NCBI GenBank assembly: GCA_028864975.1
Contig: JAGWLG010000004.1
Location: forward strand, 62,001-126,000
Direction of reading: 5' to 3'
DNA: 64,000 nucleotides
DNA from: Thermoplasmata archaeon
GTDB taxonomy: Archaea; Thermoplasmatota; Thermoplasmata; Lutacidiplasmatales; UBA184
Both the position numbers and the translations under genes were made by a program. Shown one piece after another: positions 54,155 through 62,627 of the stretch. Every line of letters starts with the position of its first letter. Position 1 is the first letter of the stretch. The notes under the pieces were generated by a model that had not been told where the DNA came from, did no database searches, and was given only the letters and a program-made list of their open reading frames with translations.

Positions 54155-55225
54155 ATGGGAGCGCCTCGCCTCGCGTCGGACAAGGTCCTGGAGCCCCTCA
54201 AGGGGCGCGACCCGACCATCGCCACCATCTGCTCTCACTCCTCGCTCCAGATCTTCCACGGGGCGCGTCTCGAGGGGTTCCGGACCCTAGGGATCGCCCG
54301 GGGCCGCCCCCCCCGGTTCTACGACGCCTTCCCGCTCGCCAAGCCCGACCTCTTCTTGGCGCTGCCCAAGGTGGCGGAGATCGGCGAGCATGCCGAACGT
54401 CTCCGAAAGGAAGGGGCGGTCCTGGTCCCGACGGGGTCGTTCGTCGAGTATGTGGGACCCGAACGCTTCTCGAAGCTCCCGGTGCCGGTCTTCGGCAACC
54501 GCAAGGTCATGGAGTGGGAGTCGGACCGGGAAAAGGAGCGCCTCTGGCTCGAAGGGGCCGGGGTGCGAATGCCGCGGAAGTTCACGGACCCCTCAGAGAT
54601 CGATGGGCCGGTGATCGTGAAGTACTATGGGGCGAAGGGCGGACGCGGGTTCATCCTGGCCAAGAACCGACGGGAGCTCGAGAGCCACAAGATCGACGAG
54701 CCCCACGTCATCCAGGAGTACGTCATCGGGACGCGCTACTACATCCACTTCTTCTACTCCCCCCTGAACGACCGCGGGTACCGTGTGGGGGACGGGTCCC
54801 TCGAGCTCCTGGGGATGGACCGAAGGGACGAGGCGAACATCGACGAGCTCTACAAGCTCGGGAGCCAGGAGGAGCTTCTTCGGGCAGGGATCCACCCGAC
54901 CTTCGTGGTCACGGGGAACGTCCCCGTGGTCATCCGGGAGTCGCTCCTTCCGGAGGTCTTCGAGATCGGCGAGAAGATCGTCGAGCGCTCGATCGACCTC
55001 TTCGGAGGGATGGTGGGGCCCTTCTGCGTGGAGGGCATCATGACGGAGAAGCTCGAGTTCTACGTCTTCGAGATCTCCACGCGCATCGTCGCCGGGACGA
55101 ACGTCTACATCAACGGCTCGCCCTATTCCGACATGGTCGCCCCTGGGCTCTCAACGGGCCGGAGGATCGCGATCGAGCTCAAGCGAGCGATCTCCGAGGG
55201 GCGGCTGGCCGAGGTCCTGAGCTGA
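54155..55225 (+). CDS. purP: PurP: formate-dependent AICAR formyl ligase
   Basis: This archaeal enzyme makes FAICAR from AICAR, formate and ATP in purine synthesis. The 356-residue ATP-grasp protein shows IATICSHSSLQIFHGAR, GNRKVMEWESDREKE, KYYGAKGGRGFI (ATP-binding loop), QEYVIGTRYY and the C-terminal metal site in FCVEGIMTEK and VFEISTRIVAGTN. Length is typical. It follows a leaderless promoter and stands alone. Confidence 0.93.
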   Translation: MGAPRLASDKVLEPLKGRDPTIATICSHSSLQIFHGARLEGFRTLGIARGRPPRFYDAFPLAKPDLFLALPKVAEIGEHAERLRKEGAVLVPTGSFVEYVGPERFSKLPVPVFGNRKVMEWESDREKERLWLEGAGVRMPRKFTDPSEIDGPVIVKYYGAKGGRGFILAKNRRELESHKIDEPHVIQEYVIGTRYYIHFFYSPLNDRGYRVGDGSLELLGMDRRDEANIDELYKLGSQEELLRAGIHPTFVVTGNVPVVIRESLLPEVFEIGEKIVERSIDLFGGMVGPFCVEGIMTEKLEFYVFEISTRIVAGTNVYINGSPYSDMVAPGLSTGRRIAIELKRAISEGRLAEVLS

Positions 55226-55305
55226 GGCGCCCCGCCCTGGGCGGCGCGGCCCGCCGAGGCCCGGCGGGCTCCCCTTAAGTTCGGAGTGGGGTGGGAACGG
55301 GCGCC

Positions 55306-56253
55306 ATGACGGAGGTCCTCGTCGCTCGGAAGCTCGGCCGACGCTACCGGTGGCGAGGAGGGTCGAACCAAGCGCTCCTCGACGTGGACCTCTCGGTCCC
55401 GAAGGGGGTCGTCCTGGGGCTCCTGGGGAGGAACGGCGCGGGGAAGACCACGTTCGTCCGGATCGCCGCCACGTCGCTGATGCCGACGAGCGGGTCCCTC
55501 GAGGTCTTCGGGCACGATGTGGTGCGCGAGGCGGATGCGGTCCGCGAACGTATCGCGGTGATCCCCCAGGAGTCGCGCCCGTTCTACTGGATGAGCCCGA
55601 CGGAGCTCGTGGCGTACTACCTGCGGATGCGCGGTGAGAGCACCGGCGCGGCCCTACGCCAGGCCAAGGAGACCCTCGAAGAGCTCGAGCTCACGAGGTG
55701 GAAGGACACCCAGGTGAACCGCTTGAGCGGCGGGCTTCGGCGGCGGGTCATGGTGGCCATGGTCATGGCCTCGGACGCCGAGTTCCTGTTCCTCGACGAG
55801 CCGACCACCGGGCTCGACCCGCTCGCCCGTCGCAGCGTCTGGGCCGCGATCCGGAAGGCCGCCAAGGCGAACCGTACCGTCCTCCTCACGACGCACTACC
55901 TGGACGAGGCCGAGGCGCTCTCCGACCGCCTCGCCATCCTCGAGAGCGGCCGCCTCCTGGCGAGCGGAACTCCGAGGGAGATCGCCGCACGGGTCCGACA
56001 CCCCTACCGTGTGACGCTCGAGGGCGGCTTCTCGGAGAAGGAGCTTCGCGCCCTGGGCCAGGTCACCCAGGTCGGGGCGAAGACCTTGCTCTTCACGGGA
56101 GAGCAGGAGGCGAGGGAGCTCGCGCGGGTCTCGCTCGAGAAGGGGACACGGATCTCCATGGGGCCCGTGAGCCTGGAGGACCTCTTCGTTCAGATCGTCG
56201 GAAAGGAGATCTCCGAGGAGGACGAGGAGGTGGAGGCGAGCCATGCCGCGTGA
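55306..56253 (+). CDS. ABC transporter ATP-binding protein (ABC-2 type exporter)
   Basis: A 315-residue ATPase: Walker A LGRNGAGKTT, Q-loop VIPQESRPFYWM, signature LSGGLRRRVMVAMVMA, Walker B FLFLDEPTTGLDP and H-loop LLTTHYLDEAEAL. The C-terminal part is that of drug/heme-type exporters. ATG 55306 is chosen because CCCCTTAAGT lies about 29 nt upstream. It overlaps the permease gene by 11 nt, so the two work together. Confidence 0.92.
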   Translation: MTEVLVARKLGRRYRWRGGSNQALLDVDLSVPKGVVLGLLGRNGAGKTTFVRIAATSLMPTSGSLEVFGHDVVREADAVRERIAVIPQESRPFYWMSPTELVAYYLRMRGESTGAALRQAKETLEELELTRWKDTQVNRLSGGLRRRVMVAMVMASDAEFLFLDEPTTGLDPLARRSVWAAIRKAAKANRTVLLTTHYLDEAEALSDRLAILESGRLLASGTPREIAARVRHPYRVTLEGGFSEKELRALGQVTQVGAKTLLFTGEQEARELARVSLEKGTRISMGPVSLEDLFVQIVGKEISEEDEEVEASHAA

Positions 56254-56992
56254 ACGCCTGCGCGCGATCTGGGCCTTGGTCTCGCTGAACGGGCTGCTCC
56301 CGCTCCGCCGGCAACCGCTGTTCCTGCTCAACACGCTCACGAGCCCGTTCTCCTTCCTCTTCCTCATCTACGTGGTCTCGGGGGGGAAGCTCGTCGCGGA
56401 TGCCGTAGAAGGGGGCATGGTCCTGACGGTCCTCTCGATCGGGACCTCGCTCCAGACCGATCTCACGCACTACAAGCAGGACCTGAAGTTCCACGAGATG
56501 GCGGTCGCTTCACCCGTCTCGGCGGGCACCTACGTGGTGGGCCTCGCGTTGAGCGAGTTCGTCTACTCCCTCCCGGGGATGGTCATCTTCGTGATCCTCT
56601 CGTTCTTCTATGCCCACTACATCTTCCTCGGAGGCCTCATCGTCTTCGGGACCCTCATCCTCATCTGGATCTTCGCGAGTTCGCTGGGGTTCACGCTCGC
56701 TACGTACCTCGCCGACGTTCGCGAGACCTTCGCGGTGTCGCCGCTGATCTCGATCGGTCTTACGGTCATCCCTCCCGTGTACTACCCGATGAGCGCTCTC
56801 GCTCCCTGGCCCTGGTTGCAGGTCGCCGCCCAGATCGCCCCCACCACCTGGGCGGCGAACCTGGTCAAGGGGGCGATGGGCCTGGCCCCGCTCTCGTTCG
56901 CCGGAGGGGTCGAGGCGGTGCTCATCCTCCTGGCCTCGGCGGGACTGCTGTTCCTGACCGCGTGGAAGAAGGCCCAGTGGCGAGAGAGCTGA
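56243..56992 (+). CDS. ABC-2 type permease
   Basis: A 249-residue membrane protein with six predicted helices and the ABC-2 pattern near the end (SIGLTVIPPVYYPMSALAPW). It forms an exporter with the ATPase just upstream. The substrate is unknown; lipids, drugs or polysaccharides are usual for the family. Confidence 0.9.
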   Translation: MPRERLRAIWALVSLNGLLPLRRQPLFLLNTLTSPFSFLFLIYVVSGGKLVADAVEGGMVLTVLSIGTSLQTDLTHYKQDLKFHEMAVASPVSAGTYVVGLALSEFVYSLPGMVIFVILSFFYAHYIFLGGLIVFGTLILIWIFASSLGFTLATYLADVRETFAVSPLISIGLTVIPPVYYPMSALAPWPWLQVAAQIAPTTWAANLVKGAMGLAPLSFAGGVEAVLILLASAGLLFLTAWKKAQWRES

Positions 56993-57191
56993 CGCGCTCT
57001 TCCTCTGCGGAGCTTGCGCGTTGTCCGCGGAACGACTCTTTTCCCTCAGGTCCGGCCGCGTTCGGGTCCCTTTCCGCTCTCGGAGCGGACCGCCGGCGGA
57101 CCTCGTTCTCGAGGTGCGCGCGTCATGCTTCGACGCATCAATTCGCGTGCAAAAGTCCGGAGTTGGAGTCCCAAGTCCGGGAGCAGGTCGG

Positions 57192-57204
57192 CAGCCTTAT
57201 CTTG
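57192..57204 (+). promoter_or_regulatory. TATA-like element (GCCTTATCTTG) for the small zinc-ribbon gene
   Basis: The string GCCTTATCTTG is the same as before the first sedolisin (26003). It lies about 30 nt before ATG 57229. The preceding 56993-57190 shows no gene. Confidence 0.45.
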
Positions 57205-57228
57205 CTGCAGGCTGCTCCGAACCTTCGA

Positions 57229-57468
57229 ATGCTTGTGGACGCCGACATCCGCATGTTCTCTGCCACCGAGGAGAAGTTCCAGCACTGTCTCTCGTGCGGC
57301 AAGGACCTGGTGGTCCTTCCCGAGGACCGGCGCCACGGGCTCTGTTTCGATTGCCTCTCACCGCTCGGACCGCTTTCGGCGAACTGCACGAACTGCGGGT
57401 ACTGGCTCGAGGCGGATGTGCGGCCGGTCCCCTGTCCCCGCTGCGGGACTTCGGTCTCAGCCTGGTGA
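57229..57468 (+). CDS. Small double zinc-ribbon protein
   Basis: A 79-residue protein with four CxxC pairs: CLSC, CFDC, CNC-type CTNC and CPRC, enough for two zinc ribbons. ATG 57229 is set by promoter spacing; ATG 57253 would also keep all Cys. It resembles no specific family I can name; such proteins bind nucleic acid or proteins. A GACCG/CGGTC hairpin (about 57515-57535) follows. Confidence 0.65.
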   Translation: MLVDADIRMFSATEEKFQHCLSCGKDLVVLPEDRRHGLCFDCLSPLGPLSANCTNCGYWLEADVRPVPCPRCGTSVSAW

Positions 57469-57579
57469 GCGTCGAGGGCCGCGCCCCCCTCGGAAAGGAA
57501 TCTCTCCCGCCCCTGCGACCGTAGCGTCGCGGTCGTCCTGAGCTCACCTCCACGCCGGCCCCTCGAGAGGCTTCATCCC

Positions 57580-58968
57580 ATGTCCTCGATGGTCTCGCCC
57601 GTGCCCACGGCCCCCTCTGCCTCTCACGGACCGCCGACTTCCAGCGGAACGTCAGGGCCGGGCCCCCGGCCCCGCCCCTCGTGGCTCCGTTCCTTCTCCC
57701 AGTTCGACCGCCGGATCTACCTCATGGGCGTCGGAGCGTTCGTGCGCTCTTCGGGGAGGAGCGCGAGCTGGCTCTTCCTGCCGCTGCTGCTCTACCTGGG
57801 GTATGGTCTCCCCTACGACGAGATCGGGTTGCTGACCGCCGTCATCGTTCCCGTCGCGATCGCGGCGAACTGGCTGGGCGGCGCGGCCGCGGACCGCTGG
57901 GGTCGGCGATGGCTCTCCACCGCGCCCCCCTTCGTTGCCGCGGCCACCTTCTCGCTCCTCTACCTCTACTGGCACGTCTCGCTCGGGCTGCTCATGGGGC
58001 TCTGGGCGCTCAACAGCCTCATGATGAACCTCCAGACGCCGGCGCAGAACGCCGTGATCGGGGACGTCACCCGGGCGGACCTGGCCGTTCAGGGGTTCAG
58101 CTTCCAGCGGGTCCTCTCCAACGCGGGGTTCGCGCTCTCTCCGGCCCTTGGCGGTCTCCTCGCGGCCTCCCATGGGCTTCCCATCGTCTTCGCGATGGCG
58201 GCGACAGGCTCGGCGCTCGAAGGACTGCTCCTACTCGCGTTCCTTCGAGAGAGCCGTCCGCGCTCCTCCTCCGAGGACCCCGTTGACGACGCTGGGACGG
58301 GGAGGAGGCTCCTCGAGACCCGTCCCTGGAGGGGCGGCCTGGTCGAGCCCTTCCGCGACCGCTCGCTGGTGCTCTTCGGCGCCGTGGGGTTCGGGCTGAC
58401 GCTGGCGACCCAGCAGTTCGGGACCGCGCTTTCGCTCTATCTCCGGACCTCGCAGTCACTCCCTTTCGACCAGATCGGTGCGATCTACTCCTTGAACGGG
58501 ATCCTGGTGGTCCTGCTGCAGCTCCCCATCTCTCTCCTGATGAGGAAGCGCCCCCTCTCCTGGCTCGCCGTGGGTTCGCTGCTCTACGGAGCAGCCTTCG
58601 TGATCTTCGACGCCTCGGCGGGGTTCCTCTTCGACCTAGGGGCGATGACGGTCCTGACCATCGGGGAGGACGTCACGAGCCCGCTCCAGAACTCGGTCGT
58701 CTCCGGGCTCGGGGGGTCGAAGAGGAGAGGAGGATACTTTGGGGCCTTCAATGTCTTCACCCAGGCCTCTCGGGTGGTGGCTCCCCCTATGGGCACCCTC
58801 CTGCTCGCCGTGAGCGCGACGGCACTTTGGGGGACCTCCGCCTCCATCGCGGTCCTGGCCGCCGCAGGGTATCTCCTGCTCCAGCGGGCGCGAGGAGAGC
58901 GGTTCGAGCCCCCGATGGCGAAGGAGGCCGGGCCGGGAGTCGGGCTTGCCACCGCGAAGCCGGGCTGA
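57580..58968 (+). CDS. MFS-family transporter
   Basis: A 462-residue permease with about 12 membrane helices and a hydrophilic middle loop (about 225-255). The loop between helices 2 and 3 reads GGAAADRWGRRW, the MFS signature. The N-terminal 35 residues are Pro/Ser-rich. The substrate is unknown; drug efflux is typical for this subgroup. Confidence 0.88.
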   Translation: MSSMVSPVPTAPSASHGPPTSSGTSGPGPRPRPSWLRSFSQFDRRIYLMGVGAFVRSSGRSASWLFLPLLLYLGYGLPYDEIGLLTAVIVPVAIAANWLGGAAADRWGRRWLSTAPPFVAAATFSLLYLYWHVSLGLLMGLWALNSLMMNLQTPAQNAVIGDVTRADLAVQGFSFQRVLSNAGFALSPALGGLLAASHGLPIVFAMAATGSALEGLLLLAFLRESRPRSSSEDPVDDAGTGRRLLETRPWRGGLVEPFRDRSLVLFGAVGFGLTLATQQFGTALSLYLRTSQSLPFDQIGAIYSLNGILVVLLQLPISLLMRKRPLSWLAVGSLLYGAAFVIFDASAGFLFDLGAMTVLTIGEDVTSPLQNSVVSGLGGSKRRGGYFGAFNVFTQASRVVAPPMGTLLLAVSATALWGTSASIAVLAAAGYLLLQRARGERFEPPMAKEAGPGVGLATAKPG

Positions 58969-59070
58969 AGGCCCACCGAGCGGGACGGAACCCGGAAGGG
59001 AGGACGGGCCCCCGTCGCCCAGGCGAAGCCATCACCGTTATCTCGGGGACATCATCCGACCCCTGGGGCT

Positions 59071-59188
59071 GCCGAGGTGGCTCAGACCGGTACGGCGCGA
59101 GCCTGGAAAGCTCGTGGTGGATCTCCACCGCGGGAGTTCAAAGACCGACGGGGACTCCCCCCGTCGATGGAAAGTCTCCCCCTCGGCG
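59071..59188 (+). tRNA. tRNA-Ser(GGA) with a 32-nt intron in the T-loop
   Basis: Acceptor GCCGAGG pairs with CCTCGGC (59181-59187), discriminator G. The D arm is GCT/GGC with GG in the loop. The anticodon stem CGAGC/GCTCG carries loop CTGGAAA, anticodon GGA (Ser). The long variable arm GGTGG-ATCT-CCACC is type II. T-stem GGGAG (59132-59136) pairs with CTCCC (59176-59180), but 38-39 nt lie between instead of 7. A 32-nt insert with its own CGACGGGG/CCCCGTCG stem explains this. An AGAC/GTCT helix flanked by 3-nt CAA and AAA bulges would place the cuts at 59140/59141 and 59172/59173 and leave loop TTCAAGT. Cuts two bases later leave TTCAAAT. Confidence 0.9.
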
Positions 59189-59234
59189 CTCCCCTTTCCC
59201 CGCCGCGACGTCCGGAGCCGAGGTCCGCCGCCCC

Positions 59235-59729
59235 ATGAACATCGATCCCGCTCGCGCTGAGCGCGCGCTGGAAGAAGGAAAGGCGCTGCTTCGGGGGGCC
59301 CCGCGGAACGCGGCGTTCACCCCGCTGTGCCAATGGCTTCGCAAAGGATTCCCGCAGTACAACTGGGTCGGGGTTTACCTCCTCGAAGGTCAGGAGCTCT
59401 CTCTCGCCGCGTGGGATGGCGAGAACGCGACCGAGCACACGACCATTCCTCTCGCGATGGGCATCTGCGGGATGGCCGCCCGCGAGAAGCGCACGATCAA
59501 CGTGAAGGACGTCCGCAAGCGACCGGAGTATCTCGCATGCTTCCTCGAGACCCGCAGCGAGATCGTCGTGCCGATCATGGACGGGAGGACGTGCCTGGGG
59601 GAGATCGACATCGATGGGAAGACCGAGGGGGCCTACGACGCCTCGGACGAGAGCTTCCTCGAGCGTCTCGCGGTCGAGCTGGTCCCGTTCGCCCGAGCGG
59701 AGCTCAGGTCCTCATCCTCGAGAGCTTGA
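59235..59729 (+). CDS. GAF-domain protein, free-methionine-R-sulfoxide reductase-like
   Basis: A 164-residue single GAF domain close to fRMsr, which reduces free methionine-R-sulfoxide. The motif YNWVGVYLLEG and the two Cys in GICGMAA (Cys78) and LACFLETRSEIVVPI (Cys102) match two of the three catalytic Cys, with the same 24-residue spacing. The third position (68) is His. An enzyme with only two Cys is plausible. ATG 59235 lies 46 nt after tRNA-Ser. Its end overlaps the convergent PPS gene by 26 nt. Confidence 0.8.
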   Translation: MNIDPARAERALEEGKALLRGAPRNAAFTPLCQWLRKGFPQYNWVGVYLLEGQELSLAAWDGENATEHTTIPLAMGICGMAAREKRTINVKDVRKRPEYLACFLETRSEIVVPIMDGRTCLGEIDIDGKTEGAYDASDESFLERLAVELVPFARAELRSSSSRA

Positions 59730-60480
59730 GGAGCCGCTCGCGGATCGTCGAGAGCGCCTCGCCGCGCAACGCGGGCCCGTCCGCACTGGAAGCGATGGCG
59801 CGGAGCGTGCGCGGCGCCTTGCGGCGGAGCCGCACGGCCTCTCTCCGCACGTGCGAGAGCGCCCGGGATAGCTCATCGATGATCGGAAGCTGCGCCACGA
59901 CCGCGGTGCGAGAGAGGGGGTTCAGGTCGATCGCGATGACGAACTTCCCCGCCAGGACGAGCGCCTGCGCCCGGTCCCCGTCCTCGAGGGGGACCAAGAC
60001 CACGTCCGCGCGCAAGATGCCCAGAGGGTCGACCCAGCTGCGGTCCGAGGCGAGCCCCCGCAGCCGGGCGGTGGGGCGGACCCCGAGCACCTCCTTCACT
60101 CCCGCCGCCCGGAGCGCGTGGGCGACGAGCTCGGCCCGACGCGGGGTCCGATGGAACAGGTTCACTTCGACCCGCAGGTGAGGGATGGCGCGCGCGAGCG
60201 CGGCCACTTCCCGGGAGGCGAGAGCGGCCACGTTCCCGTTGACGGAGAGAACGGGTCGCTCGGCCAGCAGGAGGCGGGCGGCCGCCGCTTGGGCCGCACG
60301 TGCCGCAGAAGGCGTGGTCCGCTCTCCGAGGAGGTAATCAAAGGCCTCGCCCCTTCCGTGGGCCATCAGCCCCTCCGGGACGACCAGTCCGCGTTGCATC
60401 TCCTCGGCGAGACCCGCCCGGACCAGCAGGCTGCGGTACCGCGGATGCGACCGGGGGATCACGGTCATGGTCCTCGCCAT
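59704..60480 (-). CDS. 4-phosphopantoate-beta-alanine ligase (archaeal PPS)
   Basis: This enzyme joins 4-phosphopantoate and beta-alanine in the archaeal route to coenzyme A. The 258-residue protein has the family blocks IPRSHPRYRSL, GLMAHGRGEAFDYLLGE, RPVLSVNGNVAAL, VEVNLFHRTPRR and IAIDLNPLSRTA. ATG 60480 follows the sfsA stop by 10 nt. The two genes and the dehydrogenase upstream form a tight minus-strand unit. Confidence 0.93.
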   Translation of the reverse strand: MARTMTVIPRSHPRYRSLLVRAGLAEEMQRGLVVPEGLMAHGRGEAFDYLLGERTTPSAARAAQAAAARLLLAERPVLSVNGNVAALASREVAALARAIPHLRVEVNLFHRTPRRAELVAHALRAAGVKEVLGVRPTARLRGLASDRSWVDPLGILRADVVLVPLEDGDRAQALVLAGKFVIAIDLNPLSRTAVVAQLPIIDELSRALSHVRREAVRLRRKAPRTLRAIASSADGPALRGEALSTIRERLLKLSRMRT

Positions 60481-60490
60481 GGACGGGCGC

Positions 60491-61318
60491 TCAAAGAGGC
60501 TCGCGCTCGCGCGTCGAGGGGGAGGGCGGTGCGAGGTCGGATGCCGGGTCCCATCGCGGCGACCGAACCGGGAGCGGCCCGCCCCAGAGAGCCCCTCCTG
60601 GGGTCACGTGCAGGGCCCTGCCGAGAATGAGCACGCCCCCACTCCTTGCCCGCTCGACCGCTCGGGCGAACCGGGGGTCCATCGCCCCGTAGGGACGTAC
60701 CTCACGCACGTCGTCCCTCTGGACGAGGAAGAGGAGGGCGGCGCGTCCCCCTCGCCTGAGCACGAAACGGGTCAGAGCCTCGACATGGGACGCGCCTCGC
60801 ACCGTGGGGGCGTCCGGGAAGAGCGCGGTAGGGCCTTCGCGGAGGTTCGAGCTCTTCACCTCCAAGAGGGCCCGGGGCGTGGGCCGACCGCCCGCGAGGA
60901 GCACCGCGTGGTCGAAGCGGTGGTGTCCCCAGGGGACCTCGCTCGACCATCTCCCCCAGTCGGCCACCGGGCGGACCCAACCGCCCTCCAGCGCCTGGTC
61001 GACGAGGGGCCGAGCCGCCCCCGTGTCGATGGAGACGAGGGTGGTGGGGTCGCCCGGGGCTTCGACGTCCACCAGGGTCCACGACGTGCGCCGCTGCCCT
61101 TGGGCGGAGGGCGAGGTCCTCTCGCGCGGCGGGACGATGTGGCCGTAGGTCCGTCCCGGAGGAAGGAGCTCCCGCAACCGTCCCGGGTTCGGAACGTGGG
61201 CCTCGAGCACTCCAAGCTCCGGGTCCTCGACCCGGCAGAGGTAGCGGTTGGGCCGCTCCAGGAAGCGCACGCGGCGGGCGGCCCCGGCGTACCGCAGTTC
61301 GGGGCGCGCTCGGCCCAC
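60491..61318 (-). CDS. sfsA: SfsA-family nuclease
   Basis: A 275-residue protein of the SfsA family, first named for sugar fermentation stimulation and now seen as a DNA/RNA nuclease-like fold. The N-terminal OB part has VRFLERPNRYLCRVE and HVPNPGRLREL. The PD-(D/E)XK-like site is FDHAVLLAGG (Asp) and ALLEVKSSNL (Glu, Lys). GTG 61318 with GAGGGGA upstream is preferred; GTG 61270 is possible. About 40 extra residues at the end are unique. Confidence 0.88.
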   Translation of the reverse strand: MGRARPELRYAGAARRVRFLERPNRYLCRVEDPELGVLEAHVPNPGRLRELLPPGRTYGHIVPPRERTSPSAQGQRRTSWTLVDVEAPGDPTTLVSIDTGAARPLVDQALEGGWVRPVADWGRWSSEVPWGHHRFDHAVLLAGGRPTPRALLEVKSSNLREGPTALFPDAPTVRGASHVEALTRFVLRRGGRAALLFLVQRDDVREVRPYGAMDPRFARAVERARSGGVLILGRALHVTPGGALWGGPLPVRSPRWDPASDLAPPSPSTREREPL

Positions 61319-61335
61319 GTCCCCTCGTCCGTCTC

Positions 61336-62499
61336 TCAGTCGAAGCCCGGGCCTAGGAGCTCGCGCGCGATCACCAGACGGCGGATCTCGCTCGTACCGG
61401 CCCCGATCTCGAGGAGCTTGGCGTCGCGCATCAACCGTTCCACCGGGAGGTCGCGCATGTAGCCGTTCCCGCCATGGACCTGGATCGCCTCCAGCGCCAC
61501 GCGCGTCGAGGCTTCGCTCGCGTACGTCAGGGCTGCGCAGGCGGGTCGGCCCGTCCGCTTGTCGCGGCCCACCGCGTCCAGAGCAGCCCACACGAGCCCG
61601 CGCGACGCCTCGAGCTGCATGTACATGTTGGCGAGCTTCTCCTGGATGAGCTGGAACTGACCGATCTTCTTCTGGAACTGTTCGCGCTCCTGGGCGTACT
61701 TGGTGGACAAGGCGAGGCACTCGTCCATGATCCCCAGCGGGATCGCGGCCAGCACCGCACGCTCGACGTTGAGACCGCTCATCACGATCTCGACGCCCTG
61801 GTTCTCCTTCCCTAGGAGGTTCTCCTTCGGGACCTCGACGTTGTCGAAGACAAGCTCGCCGGTGGGAGACCCTCGCATCCCCATCTTGTCCAGCTTGCGA
61901 CTCACCGAAAAGCCCGAGAAGGTCTTCTCGACGATGAAGGCACTGATGCCGCGGGAGCCCCTCGACGGATCGGTCTTGGCGTAGACGAGGAGCGTGTCCG
62001 CTACGGGACCGTTCGTGATGAACTGCTTCGTGCCGTTCAGGACGTAGTGTCCCCCCTTCCTCTCCGCCCTCGTCTGGAGCGACACGGCATCCGACCCGGC
62101 GTTGGGCTCGGTCAGGGCGAGGGCACCCGTACGTTCCCCCTTCGCGAGCGAGGGAACGTACTTCTTCCGCTGCTCCGCGCTGGCGTTACGGCACAGATTG
62201 TCGAGGCAAAGGTTCGAGTGGGCCCCGACCGAAAGGGCGAAGGCGGGAGAGATCCGGGCGATCTCCTCGAGGATGAGGGCCTGGGCCACGTAGTCGAGGC
62301 CAGCCCCCTCAAGCTCCGTCGGTACGGTCACGCCCAGGTACCCCTGGGCCCCCATCCGTCGGAAGACGTCGATCGGCCAGAAGTCCTCCCGGTCCATCTT
62401 GTCCGCGACCGGGGCGAGCTCCTTGCGGACGAAGCTCCGTACGGACTCCTGGAGCGAGCGTTCCTCCTCGGAGAGGGAAAGCTGCACGGTCTCCCCCAT
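61336..62499 (-). CDS. Acyl-CoA dehydrogenase, isovaleryl-CoA type
   Basis: This flavoenzyme oxidises a short branched acyl-CoA, probably isovaleryl-CoA from leucine. The 387-residue protein has [19 protein letters not shown], and the C-terminal [21 protein letters not shown] minus its last residue. [15 protein letters not shown] lacks the Glu that most family members use there, while Glu246 in [10 protein letters not shown] matches the alternative catalytic Glu of isovaleryl-CoA dehydrogenase. ATG 62499 follows GGGAGGAG. It shares a palindromic promoter with the divergent ATPase gene. Confidence 0.9.
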   Translation of the reverse strand: MGETVQLSLSEEERSLQESVRSFVRKELAPVADKMDREDFWPIDVFRRMGAQGYLGVTVPTELEGAGLDYVAQALILEEIARISPAFALSVGAHSNLCLDNLCRNASAEQRKKYVPSLAKGERTGALALTEPNAGSDAVSLQTRAERKGGHYVLNGTKQFITNGPVADTLLVYAKTDPSRGSRGISAFIVEKTFSGFSVSRKLDKMGMRGSPTGELVFDNVEVPKENLLGKENQGVEIVMSGLNVERAVLAAIPLGIMDECLALSTKYAQEREQFQKKIGQFQLIQEKLANMYMQLEASRGLVWAALDAVGRDKRTGRPACAALTYASEASTRVALEAIQVHGGNGYMRDLPVERLMRDAKLLEIGAGTSEIRRLVIARELLGPGFD

Positions 62500-62588
62500 G
62501 GGCTCCTCCCAAAAACCCCTAGGGGAAGCGTGGAGGGCCACCTGCGGGCCCCGACGACCGAAGCCGAGGACGGGCTCCCTCCTATGAC

Positions 62589-62604
62589 GGTAATATATAT
62601 TACC
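62589..62604. promoter_or_regulatory. Palindromic TATA element GGTAATATATATTACC between divergent genes
   Basis: This 16-nt perfect palindrome is centred about 32 nt from ATG 62628 on the plus strand and about 97 nt from ATG 62499 on the minus strand. A further GGTAAT half-site is at 62611-62616. The core can act as TATA box both ways; the GGTAAT arms look like a regulator site overlapping it. Confidence 0.65.
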
Positions 62605-62627
62605 ATTAACGGTAATCTAGAATACCT

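Noticed and set aside
60491..61720. 409-codon version of the SfsA protein
   Set aside because: The first 134 codons overlap the acyl-CoA dehydrogenase gene and are not SfsA-like; GTG 61318 gives the normal family start.
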